DNA of 64,000 nucleotides from Vibrio hangzhouensis (GCF_900107935.1 NZ_FNVG01000003.1:124001-188000); one strand, 5' to 3'; positions 17,719 to 28,167 are shown, counted from the first letter of the stretch. Numbers and translations are program-made. Notes: generated by a model from the sequence alone, not told the origin.

Positions 17719-18018
17719 ATGAACTTGCAGGAGATGGAAAAAAACGCATCACAAGCGGTAGTTCTCCTTAAAGCGATGGCAAACGAGAGACGCCTGCAAA
17801 TTCTGTGTATGCTCCACAACACGGAGCTATCAGTGGGGGAGTTGTGTGCTCGATTAGAGTTGAGCCAATCTGCATTATCGCAGCATTTAGCGTGGTTGCG
17901 CCGTGATGGGTTAGTGTCTACAAGAAAAGAGGCTCAAACGGTCTACTATACGTTGAGCAGCAAAGAAGTTCGTCAAATGATTGAACTGCTACATGGCTTA
18001 TACTGCAGCACAGATTGA
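17719..18018 (+). CDS. hlyU: ArsR/SmtB-family regulator HlyU
   Basis: A 99-residue winged-helix regulator, the Vibrio HlyU, which relieves H-NS repression of haemolysin and RTX toxin genes and senses oxidants through cysteines. The fold is clear: AVVLLKAMANERRLQILCML, then recognition helix QSALSQHLAWLRRDGLV and the wing QTVYYTLSS. Cysteines occur at the ICMLH and ELCARL positions and near the C-terminus. SD AGAGG precedes ATG 17719. A shared terminator separates it from convergent rpsT. The nhaR-hlyU-rpsT order is a Vibrio signature. Confidence 0.93.
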   Translation: MNLQEMEKNASQAVVLLKAMANERRLQILCMLHNTELSVGELCARLELSQSALSQHLAWLRRDGLVSTRKEAQTVYYTLSSKEVRQMIELLHGLYCSTD

Positions 18019-18038
18019 TTTAATGTTTTGCAGAAACA

Positions 18039-18064
18039 AAAAAACCGGCTTAAGCCGGTTTTTT
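18039..18064. terminator. Bidirectional terminator, hlyU and rpsT
   Basis: Perfect stem with AACCGGCTTAAGCCGGTT at its core, flanked by A-runs on the left and T-runs on the right, so it functions on both strands. Confidence 0.93.
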
Positions 18065-18084
18065 AACACAATACAAAGTCTATA

Positions 18085-18345
18085 TTATAGAGCTTTGATT
18101 GCCGCAGTGAAGCGAGCCTTGTGACGAGCTGCTTTATTCTTGTGAATAAGGCCTTTAGTCGCCATACGGTCAAGGATTGGAGTAACTGCTGCAAATGCAG
18201 AAGTTGCTGCTTCTTTGTCGCCAGCTTCGATAGCTGCGATTGTTTTCTTCATGTAAGTGCGCATCATAGAGCGACGGCTAGCGTTGTGCTGACGACGTTT
18301 CTCAGCTTGGATAGCGCGCTTCTTAGCAGATTTACTGTTTGCCAA
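18085..18345 (-). CDS. rpsT: 30S ribosomal protein S20
   Basis: S20 binds 16S rRNA and is needed for 30S assembly. The 86-residue protein begins (TTG)[17 protein letters not shown] and ends [15 protein letters not shown]. The start is TTG at 18345, matching the UUG start known for E. coli rpsT, with GGGAG in the leader. The five-codon extension to 18360 is not native to S20. The non-AUG start is part of its known autogenous control in E. coli. Confidence 0.96.
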   Translation of the reverse strand: MANSKSAKKRAIQAEKRRQHNASRRSMMRTYMKKTIAAIEAGDKEAATSAFAAVTPILDRMATKGLIHKNKAARHKARFTAAIKAL

Positions 18346-18392
18346 GGGTCTAACTCCCAAAAACTTAGTTCGGTGACAATTTAAGGGCGAGG

Positions 18393-18421
18393 AATATCCC
18401 TCATTTGCGCTTAATTGTCAA
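18393..18421 (-). promoter_or_regulatory. rpsT promoter
   Basis: On the minus strand, TTGACA (18416-18421) and GATATT (18393-18398) are separated by exactly 17 bases. The -35 overlaps the right arm of an imperfect inverted repeat TGACAATTTAAG/CTTAATTGTCA (18374-18420), which could serve regulation. Confidence 0.65.
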
Positions 18422-18603
18422 ATGATTTGTGCAAAAACCCGACGATATAAAACAATTTTTGATATCTGTGGGCTATCGCGGTTAAGATGGCGGGGATTCT
18501 AACAGTATTTTTCGACCAATGCTAATACTAATCCTCTCTTCAATAACAAAGGCTATTGAAACCGATAAATAGCAGGCATTGGCTAGGTATTTCCGAGGTT
18601 ATT

Positions 18604-20166
18604 GTGAGTAAACGCCTTTTAAAGTCAGGCATGATTGTTAGTGCCATGACGTTGGTGTCTCGAGTTCTAGGACTAGTACGAGACGTAGTGGTTGCCAACC
18701 TTATGGGAGCAGGGGCAAGCGCGGATGTGTTTTTCTTTGCCAACAAAATCCCCAATTTTCTGCGCCGACTCTTCGCTGAAGGTGCATTTTCGCAAGCATT
18801 TATTCCTGTTCTAACCGAGTATCATGCTTCGGGCGATAAAGACAAAACCCGAGAGTTAATTGCCAAAGCATCAGGAACCCTGGGGGTGATCGTCACTATA
18901 GTCACACTACTGGGTATTATCGGTTCAAGCGTGGTGACGGCCCTATTTGGCTTTGGCTGGTTTCTTGACTGGTTGAACGGCGGTCCGGCAGCGCCTAAGT
19001 TCGAACTGGCCAGTCTGATGCTTAAAATCACCTTTCCTTATCTTTGGTTTATTACTTTTGTCGCCCTGTCGGGGGCTATTCTGAATACGCTGGGGAAATT
19101 TGCCGTCTCTTCTTTTACCCCGGTGTTTCTTAATGTGATGATCATTGCCAGCGCCTGGTTTATTTCACCGAACCTGAATCAACCAGAAATCGGCCTGGCT
19201 ATTGGGGTGTTTTTAGGTGGTTTTGTTCAGTTCGCTTTCCAGATTCCTTTCCTTATTAAAGAGGGGGTCCTGGTTAAGCCTAAGTGGGGCTGGCGTGACC
19301 CGGGTGTCGTAAAGATCAGAACCTTAATGATTCCGGCTCTCTTTGGCGTCTCTGTGAGTCAAATCAACTTACTGTTTGATACCTTTATTGCCAGTTTTCT
19401 TGCTACGGGCTCCATCAGTTGGCTTTACTATTCAGATCGTTTACTGGAGTTTCCTCTGGGCCTGTTTGGTATCGCGATTGCTACGGTCATTTTGCCTGCG
19501 CTATCACGTAAACACGTTGATGCTCACAACGAAGGGTTTGCCCATACGATGGACTGGGGAGTACGCATGGTGATCCTGTTGGGCTTACCGGCCATGTTGG
19601 GGCTGATGGTGTTGGCGAAACCGATGCTGATGGTGTTGTTTATGCGAGGAGAGTTTACGCCGCATGACGTGGAGCAGGCGTCACTGTCTTTGTTGGCTTA
19701 TGCGTCGGGTCTGCTTAACTTTATGCTGATTAAGGTGCTTGCGCCTGGTTACTACTCTCGTCAGGATACGAAAACACCCGTGAAGTACGGTATTGTAGCC
19801 ATGGTGTCTAACATGGTATTCAATGCGATCTTTGCTTATTTCTATGGATACGTCGGACTGGCAATGGCGACGGCTTTGTCTGCCTTTATAAATATGGCGT
19901 TACTGTATCGAGGCCTGCACCTGCAGCAGGTGTATCAGGTGACCCGACAAACCATTGGATTTGTTGTTCGCTTAATACTTGGTGCGGCGGTGATGGTGGC
20001 CGTTATACAATGGCAACTTCAGGATATGCAACAATGGCTAAGCTGGGGGCTGTCTGAGCGTGTCTTCACCCTTACGGGACTCATCGTTTTGGGGGGCGTT
20101 AGTTATCTGCTTACTCTGCTTTTATTGGGAATTCGAGTCAAAGACTTAAAAGCAGCGACAGATTAA
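18604..20166 (+). CDS. murJ: Lipid II flippase MurJ
   Basis: Flips the peptidoglycan precursor lipid II across the inner membrane; 14 predicted helices. The frame is open from 18556, but GTG 18604 has GAGG five bases upstream and gives 520 residues starting VSKRLLKSGMIVSAMTLVSR, as in the family. Conserved MurJ features include SRVLGLVRD, the DVFFFANKIPNFLRRLFAEG segment and the helix with YYSDRLLEFPLG. The next gene, ribF, has its own promoter at the end of this frame. Confidence 0.95.
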   Translation: MSKRLLKSGMIVSAMTLVSRVLGLVRDVVVANLMGAGASADVFFFANKIPNFLRRLFAEGAFSQAFIPVLTEYHASGDKDKTRELIAKASGTLGVIVTIVTLLGIIGSSVVTALFGFGWFLDWLNGGPAAPKFELASLMLKITFPYLWFITFVALSGAILNTLGKFAVSSFTPVFLNVMIIASAWFISPNLNQPEIGLAIGVFLGGFVQFAFQIPFLIKEGVLVKPKWGWRDPGVVKIRTLMIPALFGVSVSQINLLFDTFIASFLATGSISWLYYSDRLLEFPLGLFGIAIATVILPALSRKHVDAHNEGFAHTMDWGVRMVILLGLPAMLGLMVLAKPMLMVLFMRGEFTPHDVEQASLSLLAYASGLLNFMLIKVLAPGYYSRQDTKTPVKYGIVAMVSNMVFNAIFAYFYGYVGLAMATALSAFINMALLYRGLHLQQVYQVTRQTIGFVVRLILGAAVMVAVIQWQLQDMQQWLSWGLSERVFTLTGLIVLGGVSYLLTLLLLGIRVKDLKAATD

Positions 20167-20183
20167 CAATGATTGGTTATAAT
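20155..20183 (+). promoter_or_regulatory. Candidate promoter of ribF-ileS
   Basis: GCGACA (20155-20160) and a perfect TATAAT (20178-20183) with a 17-base spacer, lying across the last codons of murJ and 53 bases before the ribF start. Confidence 0.6.
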
Positions 20184-20235
20184 CCGTCGGTTTCACACAA
20201 GTATAATTTACTCAAGCAGGTGGTTTAGTCGTTTC

Positions 20236-21171
20236 ATGGAACTCATTCGAGGCATACATAACCTTAAAGATCAGCACCATGGCTGCGTATTAACCATTGG
20301 TAATTTCGATGGCGTGCACTTGGGACATCAACGTGTTCTGGAGCAAGTCAAGCAGAAAGCAATGGCTTTAGGATTACCTGCCGTCGTCATGACGTTCGAG
20401 CCTCAGCCGATGGAGCTTTTTGCTAAAGATAAAGCCCCAGCCCGACTGACTCGCTTGCGCGATAAATATGAACTGCTTGAGGAAATGCAGCTAGATCGCT
20501 TGCTATGTGTTAATTTCAATCAACGTTTTGCCAGTTTGTCACCTGAGTCTTTTATCCGAGACTTGTTGGTAAATAAATTGGGTGTTAAGTTCCTTGTCGT
20601 TGGCGATGATTTTCGCTTTGGCAAAGGGCGCGAAGGAAACTTCAACATGCTCAAGCAGGCGGGCGAAGAGTTCGGCTTTAAGGTCGTGAACACCGCAAGC
20701 TTTTGTGTGGAGCAAACTCGTGTCAGCAGCACAGCTATTCGTCAGGCTCTGGCCAATGATGAATTGGATGCGAGTGCGGAAATGTTAGGGCGCCACTATA
20801 CCCTGTCGGGAAGAGTGGCTCACGGCCAGAAACTGGCGCGTGATTTTGGCTTTCCAACGGCTAACATTTCGTTAAAACGCTATGTTGTACCTGTTCGTGG
20901 TGTGTATGCGGTACAGGTGATGGGTGTTGACAGTTCACCGCTGCCAGGTATTGCCAATATTGGTAAAAAACCAACGGTAGCGGGAACGACACCAGATTTA
21001 GAAGTGCATATCTTTGACTTTGAAGGCAACCTTTATGGTAAGCAGATCGAAGTAGCACTTCTGCATAAGATCCGTGATGAGAAAAAGTTTGAGTCACTGG
21101 AGCTGCTTAAGCAGCAAATAGAATTGGATGCTGAGGTAGCAAGGGTGTGGCTACGTCAGTTCGAGGGTTAG
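20236..21171 (+). CDS. ribF: Bifunctional riboflavin kinase / FAD synthetase
   Basis: Makes FMN and then FAD from riboflavin. Start ATG 20236 gives 311 residues (E. coli 313) beginning MELIRGIHNL; the frame is open to 20173 without family resemblance. The N-terminal FAD synthetase domain has the nucleotidyltransferase motif TIGNFDGVHLGHQ, and the C-terminal kinase domain (about 185-308) has FGFPTANISL and PGIANIGKKPTV. ileS follows 62 bases later on the same strand, the usual ribF-ileS-lspA order. Confidence 0.95.
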   Translation: MELIRGIHNLKDQHHGCVLTIGNFDGVHLGHQRVLEQVKQKAMALGLPAVVMTFEPQPMELFAKDKAPARLTRLRDKYELLEEMQLDRLLCVNFNQRFASLSPESFIRDLLVNKLGVKFLVVGDDFRFGKGREGNFNMLKQAGEEFGFKVVNTASFCVEQTRVSSTAIRQALANDELDASAEMLGRHYTLSGRVAHGQKLARDFGFPTANISLKRYVVPVRGVYAVQVMGVDSSPLPGIANIGKKPTVAGTTPDLEVHIFDFEGNLYGKQIEVALLHKIRDEKKFESLELLKQQIELDAEVARVWLRQFEG

Positions 21172-21233
21172 CGGAAGATTCCACCGCTAACATAATGTCT
21201 AACTTTCGCCCAATACAACGGAATTAAGAATCG

Positions 21234-24062
21234 ATGAGTGAGTATAAAGATACCCTGAACCTACCTGAAACAGGGTTTCCTATGCGCGGTAATCTGGCCA
21301 ATCGTGAGCCAGAAATGCTTAAGCGCTGGTATAAAGAAGATCTTTACGGTGAGATCCGTAAAGCTAAGAAAGGCAAAAAATCCTTCGTTCTGCACGATGG
21401 TCCTCCATACGCGAACGGTGACATTCATATTGGTCACGCTCTAAACAAGATTCTTAAAGACATTATTATTAAATCCAAAACACTTTCAGGTTTTGACGCA
21501 CCTTACATTCCTGGCTGGGATTGCCACGGTCTACCTATCGAACTGATGGTAGAAAAGAAAGTCGGTAAGCCAGGTCAAAAAGTGACGGCGGCTGAGTTTC
21601 GCGACAAGTGCCGCCAATACGCGGCAGGTCAGGTTGAAGGTCAGAAAGAGAGCTTCAAGCGTCTTGGTATTCTTGGTGAGTGGGACAAGCCTTACCGCAC
21701 AATGGATTTTGCTACTGAAGCAAACATTATCCGTGCACTGGGTAAGATCGCGGATAACGGCCACCTACTAAAAGGTTTCAAACCAGTACACTGGTGTACA
21801 GACTGTGGCTCTGCATTGGCAGAAGCAGAAGTTGAGTACAAAGATAAAGTGTCCCCGTCTATTGATGTTCGTTTTAAAGCGGCTGATGAGGCCGCTCTGC
21901 TGGCTAAGTTCTCGCTAACCGAAGGCCATGAAGGTCAGGGTAATATTTCTATCATCATCTGGACTACGACGCCTTGGACACTGCCAGCAAACCGTGCTGT
22001 GTGTCTGCGTGACGATCTGGAGTACGTGCTAATCCAAACGGAAGGCGACAACCCAGAGCGTATTATCGTGGCTTCTGAGCTGGCGAAAGACGTGATGGAT
22101 CGCGCAGGTATCGAGCACTTCCACAACCTTGGTTTTGCGAAAGGTGCGGATCTAGAGCTTTCCCAATTTAATCACCCATTCTACGACTTCACCGTTCCGG
22201 CGATCCTAGGCGATCACGTGACAACTGAGTCTGGTACTGGTGTGGTTCATACTGCTCCTGGTCACGGTCAAGAAGACTTCGCTGTCGGTCAAAAATATGA
22301 CCTAGAAGTGGCTAACCCAGTTGGCTCAAACGGCGTTTACCTGCCAGATACTGAGTTATTCGCTGGTCAACACGTGTTTAAAGCCAACGATGCCGTTGTA
22401 GAAGTACTGAAAGAGAAAGGTGCGCTACTTCACCATCACGCGTACGAGCACAGCTACCCACACTGCTGGCGCCATAAGACGCCAATCATCTTCCGTGCCA
22501 CACCTCAGTGGTTTGTGTCTATGGATCAAGCGGGTCTACGTGCTAAAGCACTAGAGTCGATCAAAGGTGTTGAGTGGATGCCTGAGTGGGGCCAAAGCCG
22601 TATCGAAGGTATGATCGAAGGTCGCCCTGAGTGGTGTATCTCTCGTCAGCGTACCTGGGGTGTGCCAATCGCTCTGTTCGTTCACAAAGAGACAGCAGAA
22701 CTTCATCCAAACTCGCTAGAGCTGATTGAAAAAGTGGCTCAGCTGGTTGAAGAAAAAGGCATTCAAGCTTGGTGGGATGTAGAAATTGCAGACCTACTAG
22801 GTGATGACGCAGACCAGTACGAAAAAGTTCTGGATACACTAGACGTTTGGTTCGATTCTGGTGTGACGCACTACTCTGTTGTTGACTCTCGTGAAGAGTT
22901 TAACGGTAACAGTGCCGACCTATACCTAGAAGGTTCTGACCAACACCGTGGTTGGTTCCAGTCTTCACTTATTTCATCTATTGCGATGAAAGACGAAGCG
23001 CCTTACAAGCAAGTGCTAACGCACGGCTTCGTGGTCGACGGTCACGGTCGCAAGATGTCGAAATCTATCGGTAACGTTGTTGCGCCAAAAGATGTGACTA
23101 ACAAGCTGGGTGCAGATATCCTGCGTCTGTGGGTTGCATCGACTGATTACACTGGCGAAGTTGCGGTTTCTGACGAAATCCTAAAACGTTCCGCAGATGC
23201 TTACCGTCGTATCCGTAACACTGCGCGTTTCTTCCTGGCAAACCTGAACGGTTTCAACCCAGAAACTGACCTGGTATCAGCAGAAGAAATGGTGGCACTG
23301 GATCGCTGGGCTGTAGGCAGAGCGCTAGCGGCTCAAGAAGAGATCGTGAAAGCTTACGGTGAGTACAACACGCACGGCGTGACTCAACGTCTGATGCAGT
23401 TCTGCTCTATTGAGATGGGCTCGTTCTACCTAGATGTTATTAAAGATCGTCAGTACACTGCAAAACTGGGCGGTCACGCACAGCGCAGCTGTCAGACGGC
23501 TCTTTACTACATCGTTGAAGCGTTGGTTCGCTGGATGGCACCTATCATGTCGTTCACCGCTGACGAAATCTGGAACGAAATGCCAGGTCAACGTGATAAG
23601 TTTGTATTCTCGGGTGAGTGGTTTGAAGGTTTGTTCGGTCTTGCTGAAGGCGAAGAGCTAAACAACGAGTTCTGGGCAGAAATACAAACCGTTCGTGATG
23701 CAGTGAACAAGCAGCTAGAAGCGGCTCGTAGTGAGAAGACCATTGGTGGTGCATTACAGGCTGAAATCACCTTGTTCGCTGATGACGCGCTGCTAGCGAA
23801 GCTTGGCAAGTTAGAAGATGAGCTGCGTTTCGTATTGCTAACGTCTGCGGCAACCGTTAAGTCAGTATCTGAAAAGACAGATGCGGCGAAGGCGACCGAA
23901 CTAGAGGGTCTATTCGTTGAAGTTGCTGCGACGGAAAACGAGAAGTGTGACCGCTGCTGGCATCACACACCAGACGTAGGCACGATTGCGGGTCACGAGA
24001 AGATTTGTGGTCGCTGCGTGTCGAACGTAGACGGTGAAGGCGAAGTTCGTAAGTTCGCTTAA
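21234..24062 (+). CDS. ileS: Isoleucyl-tRNA synthetase, class I
   Basis: Charges tRNA-Ile; its CP1 domain edits mischarged valine. The protein is 942 residues. HIGH is at 65-68 (DIHIGHALN) and KMSKS at 607-611 ([10 protein letters not shown]). The editing domain contains [13 protein letters not shown] and the [16 protein letters not shown] segment. A C-terminal zinc site is seen as CDRCWHH and CGRCVSNV. Codon bias is strong, as for lysS. A hairpin with T-tract lies between it and lspA. Confidence 0.98.
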   Translation: MSEYKDTLNLPETGFPMRGNLANREPEMLKRWYKEDLYGEIRKAKKGKKSFVLHDGPPYANGDIHIGHALNKILKDIIIKSKTLSGFDAPYIPGWDCHGLPIELMVEKKVGKPGQKVTAAEFRDKCRQYAAGQVEGQKESFKRLGILGEWDKPYRTMDFATEANIIRALGKIADNGHLLKGFKPVHWCTDCGSALAEAEVEYKDKVSPSIDVRFKAADEAALLAKFSLTEGHEGQGNISIIIWTTTPWTLPANRAVCLRDDLEYVLIQTEGDNPERIIVASELAKDVMDRAGIEHFHNLGFAKGADLELSQFNHPFYDFTVPAILGDHVTTESGTGVVHTAPGHGQEDFAVGQKYDLEVANPVGSNGVYLPDTELFAGQHVFKANDAVVEVLKEKGALLHHHAYEHSYPHCWRHKTPIIFRATPQWFVSMDQAGLRAKALESIKGVEWMPEWGQSRIEGMIEGRPEWCISRQRTWGVPIALFVHKETAELHPNSLELIEKVAQLVEEKGIQAWWDVEIADLLGDDADQYEKVLDTLDVWFDSGVTHYSVVDSREEFNGNSADLYLEGSDQHRGWFQSSLISSIAMKDEAPYKQVLTHGFVVDGHGRKMSKSIGNVVAPKDVTNKLGADILRLWVASTDYTGEVAVSDEILKRSADAYRRIRNTARFFLANLNGFNPETDLVSAEEMVALDRWAVGRALAAQEEIVKAYGEYNTHGVTQRLMQFCSIEMGSFYLDVIKDRQYTAKLGGHAQRSCQTALYYIVEALVRWMAPIMSFTADEIWNEMPGQRDKFVFSGEWFEGLFGLAEGEELNNEFWAEIQTVRDAVNKQLEAARSEKTIGGALQAEITLFADDALLAKLGKLEDELRFVLLTSAATVKSVSEKTDAAKATELEGLFVEVAATENEKCDRCWHHTPDVGTIAGHEKICGRCVSNVDGEGEVRKFA

Positions 24063-24094
24063 TTGTAAGCTAATCGGAACTTTTCAAAGATTTG

Positions 24095-24124
24095 ACAGCC
24101 CCAGTTTTTACTGGGGTTGTTTTT
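24095..24124 (+). terminator. Terminator between ileS and lspA
   Basis: Stem ACAGCCCCAGT/ACTGGGGTTGT (one G-T pair) with loop TTTT, then a T-rich run. Since lspA and fkpB usually share the ileS transcript, it may be partial and set a lower level for lspA. Confidence 0.8.
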
Positions 24125-24192
24125 ATCAGCTAACTGATTGAACATATAATTCATTGAGTGTTTGCTACTCAAGGTAGCGAGAAAGGAAACAG

Positions 24193-24696
24193 ATGAGCGA
24201 AACAGCAATCACATTTCGACAATCAGGTGTCCGTTGGCTGTGGCTAGCGGTGGTGATTTTTATTGCTGATATCAGCATCAAACTCGTGGTCATGGATAGC
24301 ATGGGCTACGGCTGGGCGAATCGAATTGAGATCTTGCCTTTTTTCAATCTGCTTTATGTCCATAACTATGGCGCAGCATTTAGCTTTTTGAGCGATCAAG
24401 CGGGTTGGCAGCGCTGGCTGTTTACTGGTATTGCGTTTGTCGTAACGGGCATGCTGACCTACTGGATGAGCAGACTTCCGGCAAAGGAGAAGTGGAACAA
24501 CATTGCTTACGCGATGATCATCGGTGGAGCAGTAGGCAATGTATTTGATCGTGTTGTCCATGGTTTTGTCGTTGACTACTTGGACTTCTACTGGGGCAGT
24601 TATCATTGGCCTGCTTTCAATCTGGCCGATATGGCGATTTGTATTGGCGCTGCGATGATTATTATCGATAGCTTTCGCAGTAAAGAGCAAAACTAG
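24193..24696 (+). CDS. lspA: Lipoprotein signal peptidase (signal peptidase II)
   Basis: Cleaves prolipoproteins before the lipid-modified cysteine in the inner membrane. The protein has 167 residues and four membrane helices. The two catalytic aspartates lie in the conserved segments [18 protein letters not shown] and [19 protein letters not shown] precedes ATG 24193. It acts directly after Lgt (11337) in lipoprotein maturation and is followed by fkpB and ispH, the conserved order. Confidence 0.97.
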   Translation: MSETAITFRQSGVRWLWLAVVIFIADISIKLVVMDSMGYGWANRIEILPFFNLLYVHNYGAAFSFLSDQAGWQRWLFTGIAFVVTGMLTYWMSRLPAKEKWNNIAYAMIIGGAVGNVFDRVVHGFVVDYLDFYWGSYHWPAFNLADMAICIGAAMIIIDSFRSKEQN

Positions 24697-24716
24697 CGTA
24701 GATAATGAATAACCTT

Positions 24717-24750
24717 AAGCGCTGTGCGTTGATATGCACGGCGCTTTTTT
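24717..24750 (+). terminator. Terminator after lspA
   Basis: Stem AAGCGCTGTGC/GCACGGCGCTT (one G-T pair) with an eight-base loop and a six-T run. fkpB starts 67 bases later, so fkpB-ispH may have a separate promoter. Confidence 0.82.
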
Positions 24751-24816
24751 ATATAACAAGACATAACAATAAACGAGTCGTCGATAGACTCGATAACAGC
24801 ACAAGGAAGCAGTAAC

Positions 24817-25248
24817 GTGAGCACCATTTCCCAGGATAGCGCAGTCACCCTCCATTTTACCATTAAACTGAAAGATGGTTCCGTCGCCGATAGCACTCAT
24901 AATATGGGGAAACCCGCTAAATTGATCATCGGTGATGGCAGCCTGAGTGATAATTTTGAACAGTGCCTGTTAGGACTGCAGTCCGGTGACAGTAAAGCCA
25001 TTGAATTGAAGGCAGAGGATGCGTTTGGTTTGCCGAATCCGGATAATATTCATCATATGGACAGAGCTAAGTTTGTGGGTGACTCTGAGGTGGAAGTAGG
25101 TACAATAATGGCCTTCTCAGGTCCTGACGGTATGGAAATTCCCGGTATCATCACTGATATTGCGGGTGATTCGGTAACAGTAGATTTTAATCACCCGTTA
25201 GCCGGACAAGACGTCACCTTTGAGGTCGACATTCTGGAAGTAGAGTAA
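24817..25248 (+). CDS. fkpB: FKBP-type peptidyl-prolyl isomerase FkpB
   Basis: A 143-residue SlyD-like FKBP with the inserted chaperone flap. It opens with [21 protein letters not shown], contains [16 protein letters not shown], the flap around [11 protein letters not shown], and the C-terminal [19 protein letters not shown]. Probably a cytoplasmic folding helper; its precise role is not settled in E. coli (SlpA). GTG 24817 has AAGGAAG upstream. The downstream neighbour ispH starts 32 bases after the stop, as in enterobacteria. Confidence 0.93.
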   Translation: MSTISQDSAVTLHFTIKLKDGSVADSTHNMGKPAKLIIGDGSLSDNFEQCLLGLQSGDSKAIELKAEDAFGLPNPDNIHHMDRAKFVGDSEVEVGTIMAFSGPDGMEIPGIITDIAGDSVTVDFNHPLAGQDVTFEVDILEVE

Positions 25249-25280
25249 ACATCAGCCAAGTAAGTAAAAGCGGTTCATCG

Positions 25281-26237
25281 ATGAGTAATGAAATGAAGAT
25301 CAAGTTAGCTAACCCACGAGGCTTCTGTGCCGGTGTAGACAGAGCCATTAGCATTGTGGAACGTGCTCTGGAAATGTACCAGCCACCGATTTACGTGCGT
25401 CACGAAGTGGTGCATAACCGATTTGTGGTGGAAGGGCTTAAGCAGCGCGGTGCCATTTTTGTGGAAGAGCTGAGTGAAGTCCCAGACGACAATATCGTGA
25501 TTTTCTCTGCTCATGGTGTCTCGCAGGCAGTGCGTAAAGAAGCGAAGCAGCGTGCGCTTACTGTTTTTGATGCGACCTGTCCATTGGTGACTAAAGTGCA
25601 TATGGAAGTGGCGCGTGCCAGCCGTAAGAACATGGAAGTGGTGTTGATTGGTCATGCGGGTCATCCTGAAGTGGAAGGCACTATGGGGCAGTATGCGAGC
25701 GAAACCGGGGGCATGTATCTGGTCGAAAAACCGGCAGATGTGGCTTTGCTTCAAGTGAAGGATCCCAGCAATCTGCATTATGTCAGCCAGACTACACTCT
25801 CTGTGGACGAAACTTCCGATGTGATTGAAAAGCTTAGAGAAGTATTTCCAGAGATCCAGGGGCCGCGCAAAGATGACATTTGTTATGCGACACAAAATCG
25901 TCAGGACGCGGTGCGTGAACTGGCTGGCGCTGTGGATGTCATGGTCGTTGTAGGCTCAACTAACTCTTCCAACTCGACACGCCTGAAAGAACTGGCTGAA
26001 AAGCTGGGCACGCCAGCATACTTAACCGATACGCCTGATCTGATTGAAGCTGAATGGTTTGAAGGCAAGGGGCTGGTGGGTGTGACCGCTGGGGCCTCAG
26101 CGCCAGAAGAGCTGGTTAATCAAATCATCGACAAGATCAAAGCGTTAGGCGCAGATGATGTTGAAGAAGTATTAGGCCGAGAAGAGAATATGTTCTTTGA
26201 AGTGCCGAGAGAGTTGCAAATTAAGCAAGTCGATTAG
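25281..26237 (+). CDS. ispH: 4-hydroxy-3-methylbut-2-enyl diphosphate reductase
   Basis: Last enzyme of the MEP isoprenoid pathway, making IPP and DMAPP with a [4Fe-4S] cluster. The 318-residue protein has the three cluster cysteines, Cys16 ([12 protein letters not shown]), Cys100 ([12 protein letters not shown]) and Cys201 ([11 protein letters not shown]), plus the SAHGVSQAV and [10 protein letters not shown] substrate loops. ATG 25281 is used; an alternative ATG at 25293 would give [14 protein letters not shown], closer to other Vibrio starts, and neither SD decides between them. A strong terminator follows. Confidence 0.96.
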   Translation: MSNEMKIKLANPRGFCAGVDRAISIVERALEMYQPPIYVRHEVVHNRFVVEGLKQRGAIFVEELSEVPDDNIVIFSAHGVSQAVRKEAKQRALTVFDATCPLVTKVHMEVARASRKNMEVVLIGHAGHPEVEGTMGQYASETGGMYLVEKPADVALLQVKDPSNLHYVSQTTLSVDETSDVIEKLREVFPEIQGPRKDDICYATQNRQDAVRELAGAVDVMVVVGSTNSSNSTRLKELAEKLGTPAYLTDTPDLIEAEWFEGKGLVGVTAGASAPEELVNQIIDKIKALGADDVEEVLGREENMFFEVPRELQIKQVD

Positions 26238-26239
26238 TT

Positions 26240-26276
26240 AAAAAACGCCGCGTAGAATCACGCGGCGTTTTTTTTT
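26240..26276. terminator. Bidirectional terminator, ispH and BNR lipoprotein gene
   Basis: Perfect twelve-pair stem AAAAACGCCGCG/CGCGGCGTTTTT with an eight-base loop and a long T-run on the plus side; the left A-run gives U-residues for the minus-strand transcript. Confidence 0.92.
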
Positions 26277-26277
26277 G

Positions 26278-28167
26278 CTAAGGTATTCGGTGCGCCAGGA
26301 AAGTCTCGGTATTTGCCAAGCGCCAATTCTGACCATTATCGGTACTCATCAGCAGGGTCGGGTTATGCTGATAGGGCTGACTATAGCGGCTTGATGAGCC
26401 TGCCAGTGCCTCATTGGGCCAGCGACGGTAGTGCTCGGTGACGACGTGGATACAGTCACTGTTGTTCGACAGCTCAGCACACTCTTGCTGACTGGACTTA
26501 CTGACACGCAGACTTTGATTAAACCAGCTATCATCGTTGAAATTCTGGATTTCATAGGTGAAAAGCAGGTAGAGATTACCGAGTTTGTCCTGATGCACCT
26601 TTTGGGTGTAGTTTGAATATTGTTGCCAGTTCGGCATTACAACTACCCCCACATCTTGCCACTGATAATTGCCACCGCTCTGCAGTTCTCCTTCTAACCA
26701 CTCCAGTCGGTATCCTGACGGAGCATCGGTGTCAGGCGCGGTGTTTCTCATTGCCAGATATAAGTTGTCTCCCTCGGTGATCACCCCGTGCACGTAGGTA
26801 TATCGGCCATAGGGTTGTCCAACATAATTAACGCCGTCCTTTAAAGGCAGATCGCCCGGATAACGTGCGACTGGCGAGTCAGGGCCAGGGGAAAACTTGT
26901 CGTTTGCTGTTTCACCATCAACCCACAGCTGGTGGTTGTTGTTCCAACGTTCGTCGGTGACCGGAAGCTGGGAGTAGCGATGCCAGATCTGATGATTGTG
27001 TGCCCCTGATAGAAAATGGAGCCTGTCTTTACTATCGATGTGGATAATCGGTTGATTGTGCGAATCTGGAGTAGCTTCAGAGGTCGAACCGCTCCAACCC
27101 ATAAACATCACATCGGCACTTTCACTGCCTAGTTGGTAGCGAACGTAGTATTGACCAGTGTTATAGTCCTGGCGATTATGGTCTAGTGCATCAAAACTAA
27201 TGGCAGCGATGTGAAGGGTATTACCGTGCCACACTATAGGGTGGCTGCCACGATACAATCCTAGCGATAAAGGCAGTGGCACGACTTCGTCTTGCCATAT
27301 TAACTCGCCATTACCCTGAGAGACTAAGCGGGAAATTGTGTAAGTCCTGTTTTTCGCACGAACGAACAGCGGTGCATGTTCGCCATCGCCAACCATTTCA
27401 GTTTGCGCTATCCAATGCTTGCTATAACCAAGCCAGGACTGGCTTGAAGCCTGATATCGAACTACACCATGGTCCAGCTTGAAAAAGACATCACCATTAT
27501 TCTGAAAATAGACTTGTTCAATGTATCGGTAGCGATAACCGTCCAGACCATCGTCATTTTGACGGAAGCCCAACTCGCGCTCCAACTCTCTGAGTGAGAT
27601 GGATACCCACTCGCCACTTTCGGTTAAACGTACCAGATAGGAATCGCAGTCAGTGCACTCTACACCGTTACTGTAGAATGATGAGTAGACCCGATCATCG
27701 TAGGTCAGTGCATGCAGGGGTTTATCGGTGCGGGCCAGTGTCACAGGATCTTGATGGTAACCCGGTTGATCATCTCCGCGATTGAACTGGTTCATATTAT
27801 TGACGATCATCCAGGGGAGGTTATTGGCATCAAAGTAGGGGCGTCCTGGTATGAAGCGGGGATGATATCCATAGCGTTCCCGCTCTCTGTCAAAAATATT
27901 TTGATAGTGAAGCGCCGTTGCTGCGTCTTTGCTAGTACGTATCGTTGGAGCGTTATCCGCTTGTTCCACACAGCTGTGATCGTAACGGGACCTTAACCAG
28001 GTTCGGTTAAGGTGTTCAAACGTTTGTTGCCAGTTTAGCTGGCAGTCCTCAGTTGGAGGTTCCGGCTTATCAGGATTTGAGGCTTGTTTATCTTGTGAAT
28101 TACAACCGATAAGGGTGAGCAGACCCAGTGTCAATAAAATTAGCGGGCGAGAAACAGACATTTTCAT
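26278..28167 (-). CDS. BNR_4-type beta-propeller lipoprotein, possible polysaccharide-active protein
   Basis: A 629-residue predicted lipoprotein: the signal peptide ends LTLIGC, with Cys22 as the lipid site, followed by a Pro/Asp/Lys linker. The body is a beta-propeller-like repeat protein. The stretch near residue 370, DSHNQPIIHIDSKDRLHFL then GAHNHQIWHRYS, resembles the His-containing core of the BNR_4 (Pfam) family. Relatives include polysaccharide lyases with a propeller fold; that enzymatic role is inference. Cys pairs (ECTDCDS, QECAEL/SDCIHV) suggest disulfides. It lies alone between ispH and an MgtE-like gene and looks like an accessory insertion in otherwise conserved gene order. Confidence 0.7.
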   Translation of the reverse strand: MKMSVSRPLILLTLGLLTLIGCNSQDKQASNPDKPEPPTEDCQLNWQQTFEHLNRTWLRSRYDHSCVEQADNAPTIRTSKDAATALHYQNIFDRERERYGYHPRFIPGRPYFDANNLPWMIVNNMNQFNRGDDQPGYHQDPVTLARTDKPLHALTYDDRVYSSFYSNGVECTDCDSYLVRLTESGEWVSISLRELERELGFRQNDDGLDGYRYRYIEQVYFQNNGDVFFKLDHGVVRYQASSQSWLGYSKHWIAQTEMVGDGEHAPLFVRAKNRTYTISRLVSQGNGELIWQDEVVPLPLSLGLYRGSHPIVWHGNTLHIAAISFDALDHNRQDYNTGQYYVRYQLGSESADVMFMGWSGSTSEATPDSHNQPIIHIDSKDRLHFLSGAHNHQIWHRYSQLPVTDERWNNNHQLWVDGETANDKFSPGPDSPVARYPGDLPLKDGVNYVGQPYGRYTYVHGVITEGDNLYLAMRNTAPDTDAPSGYRLEWLEGELQSGGNYQWQDVGVVVMPNWQQYSNYTQKVHQDKLGNLYLLFTYEIQNFNDDSWFNQSLRVSKSSQQECAELSNNSDCIHVVTEHYRRWPNEALAGSSSRYSQPYQHNPTLLMSTDNGQNWRLANTETFLAHRIP

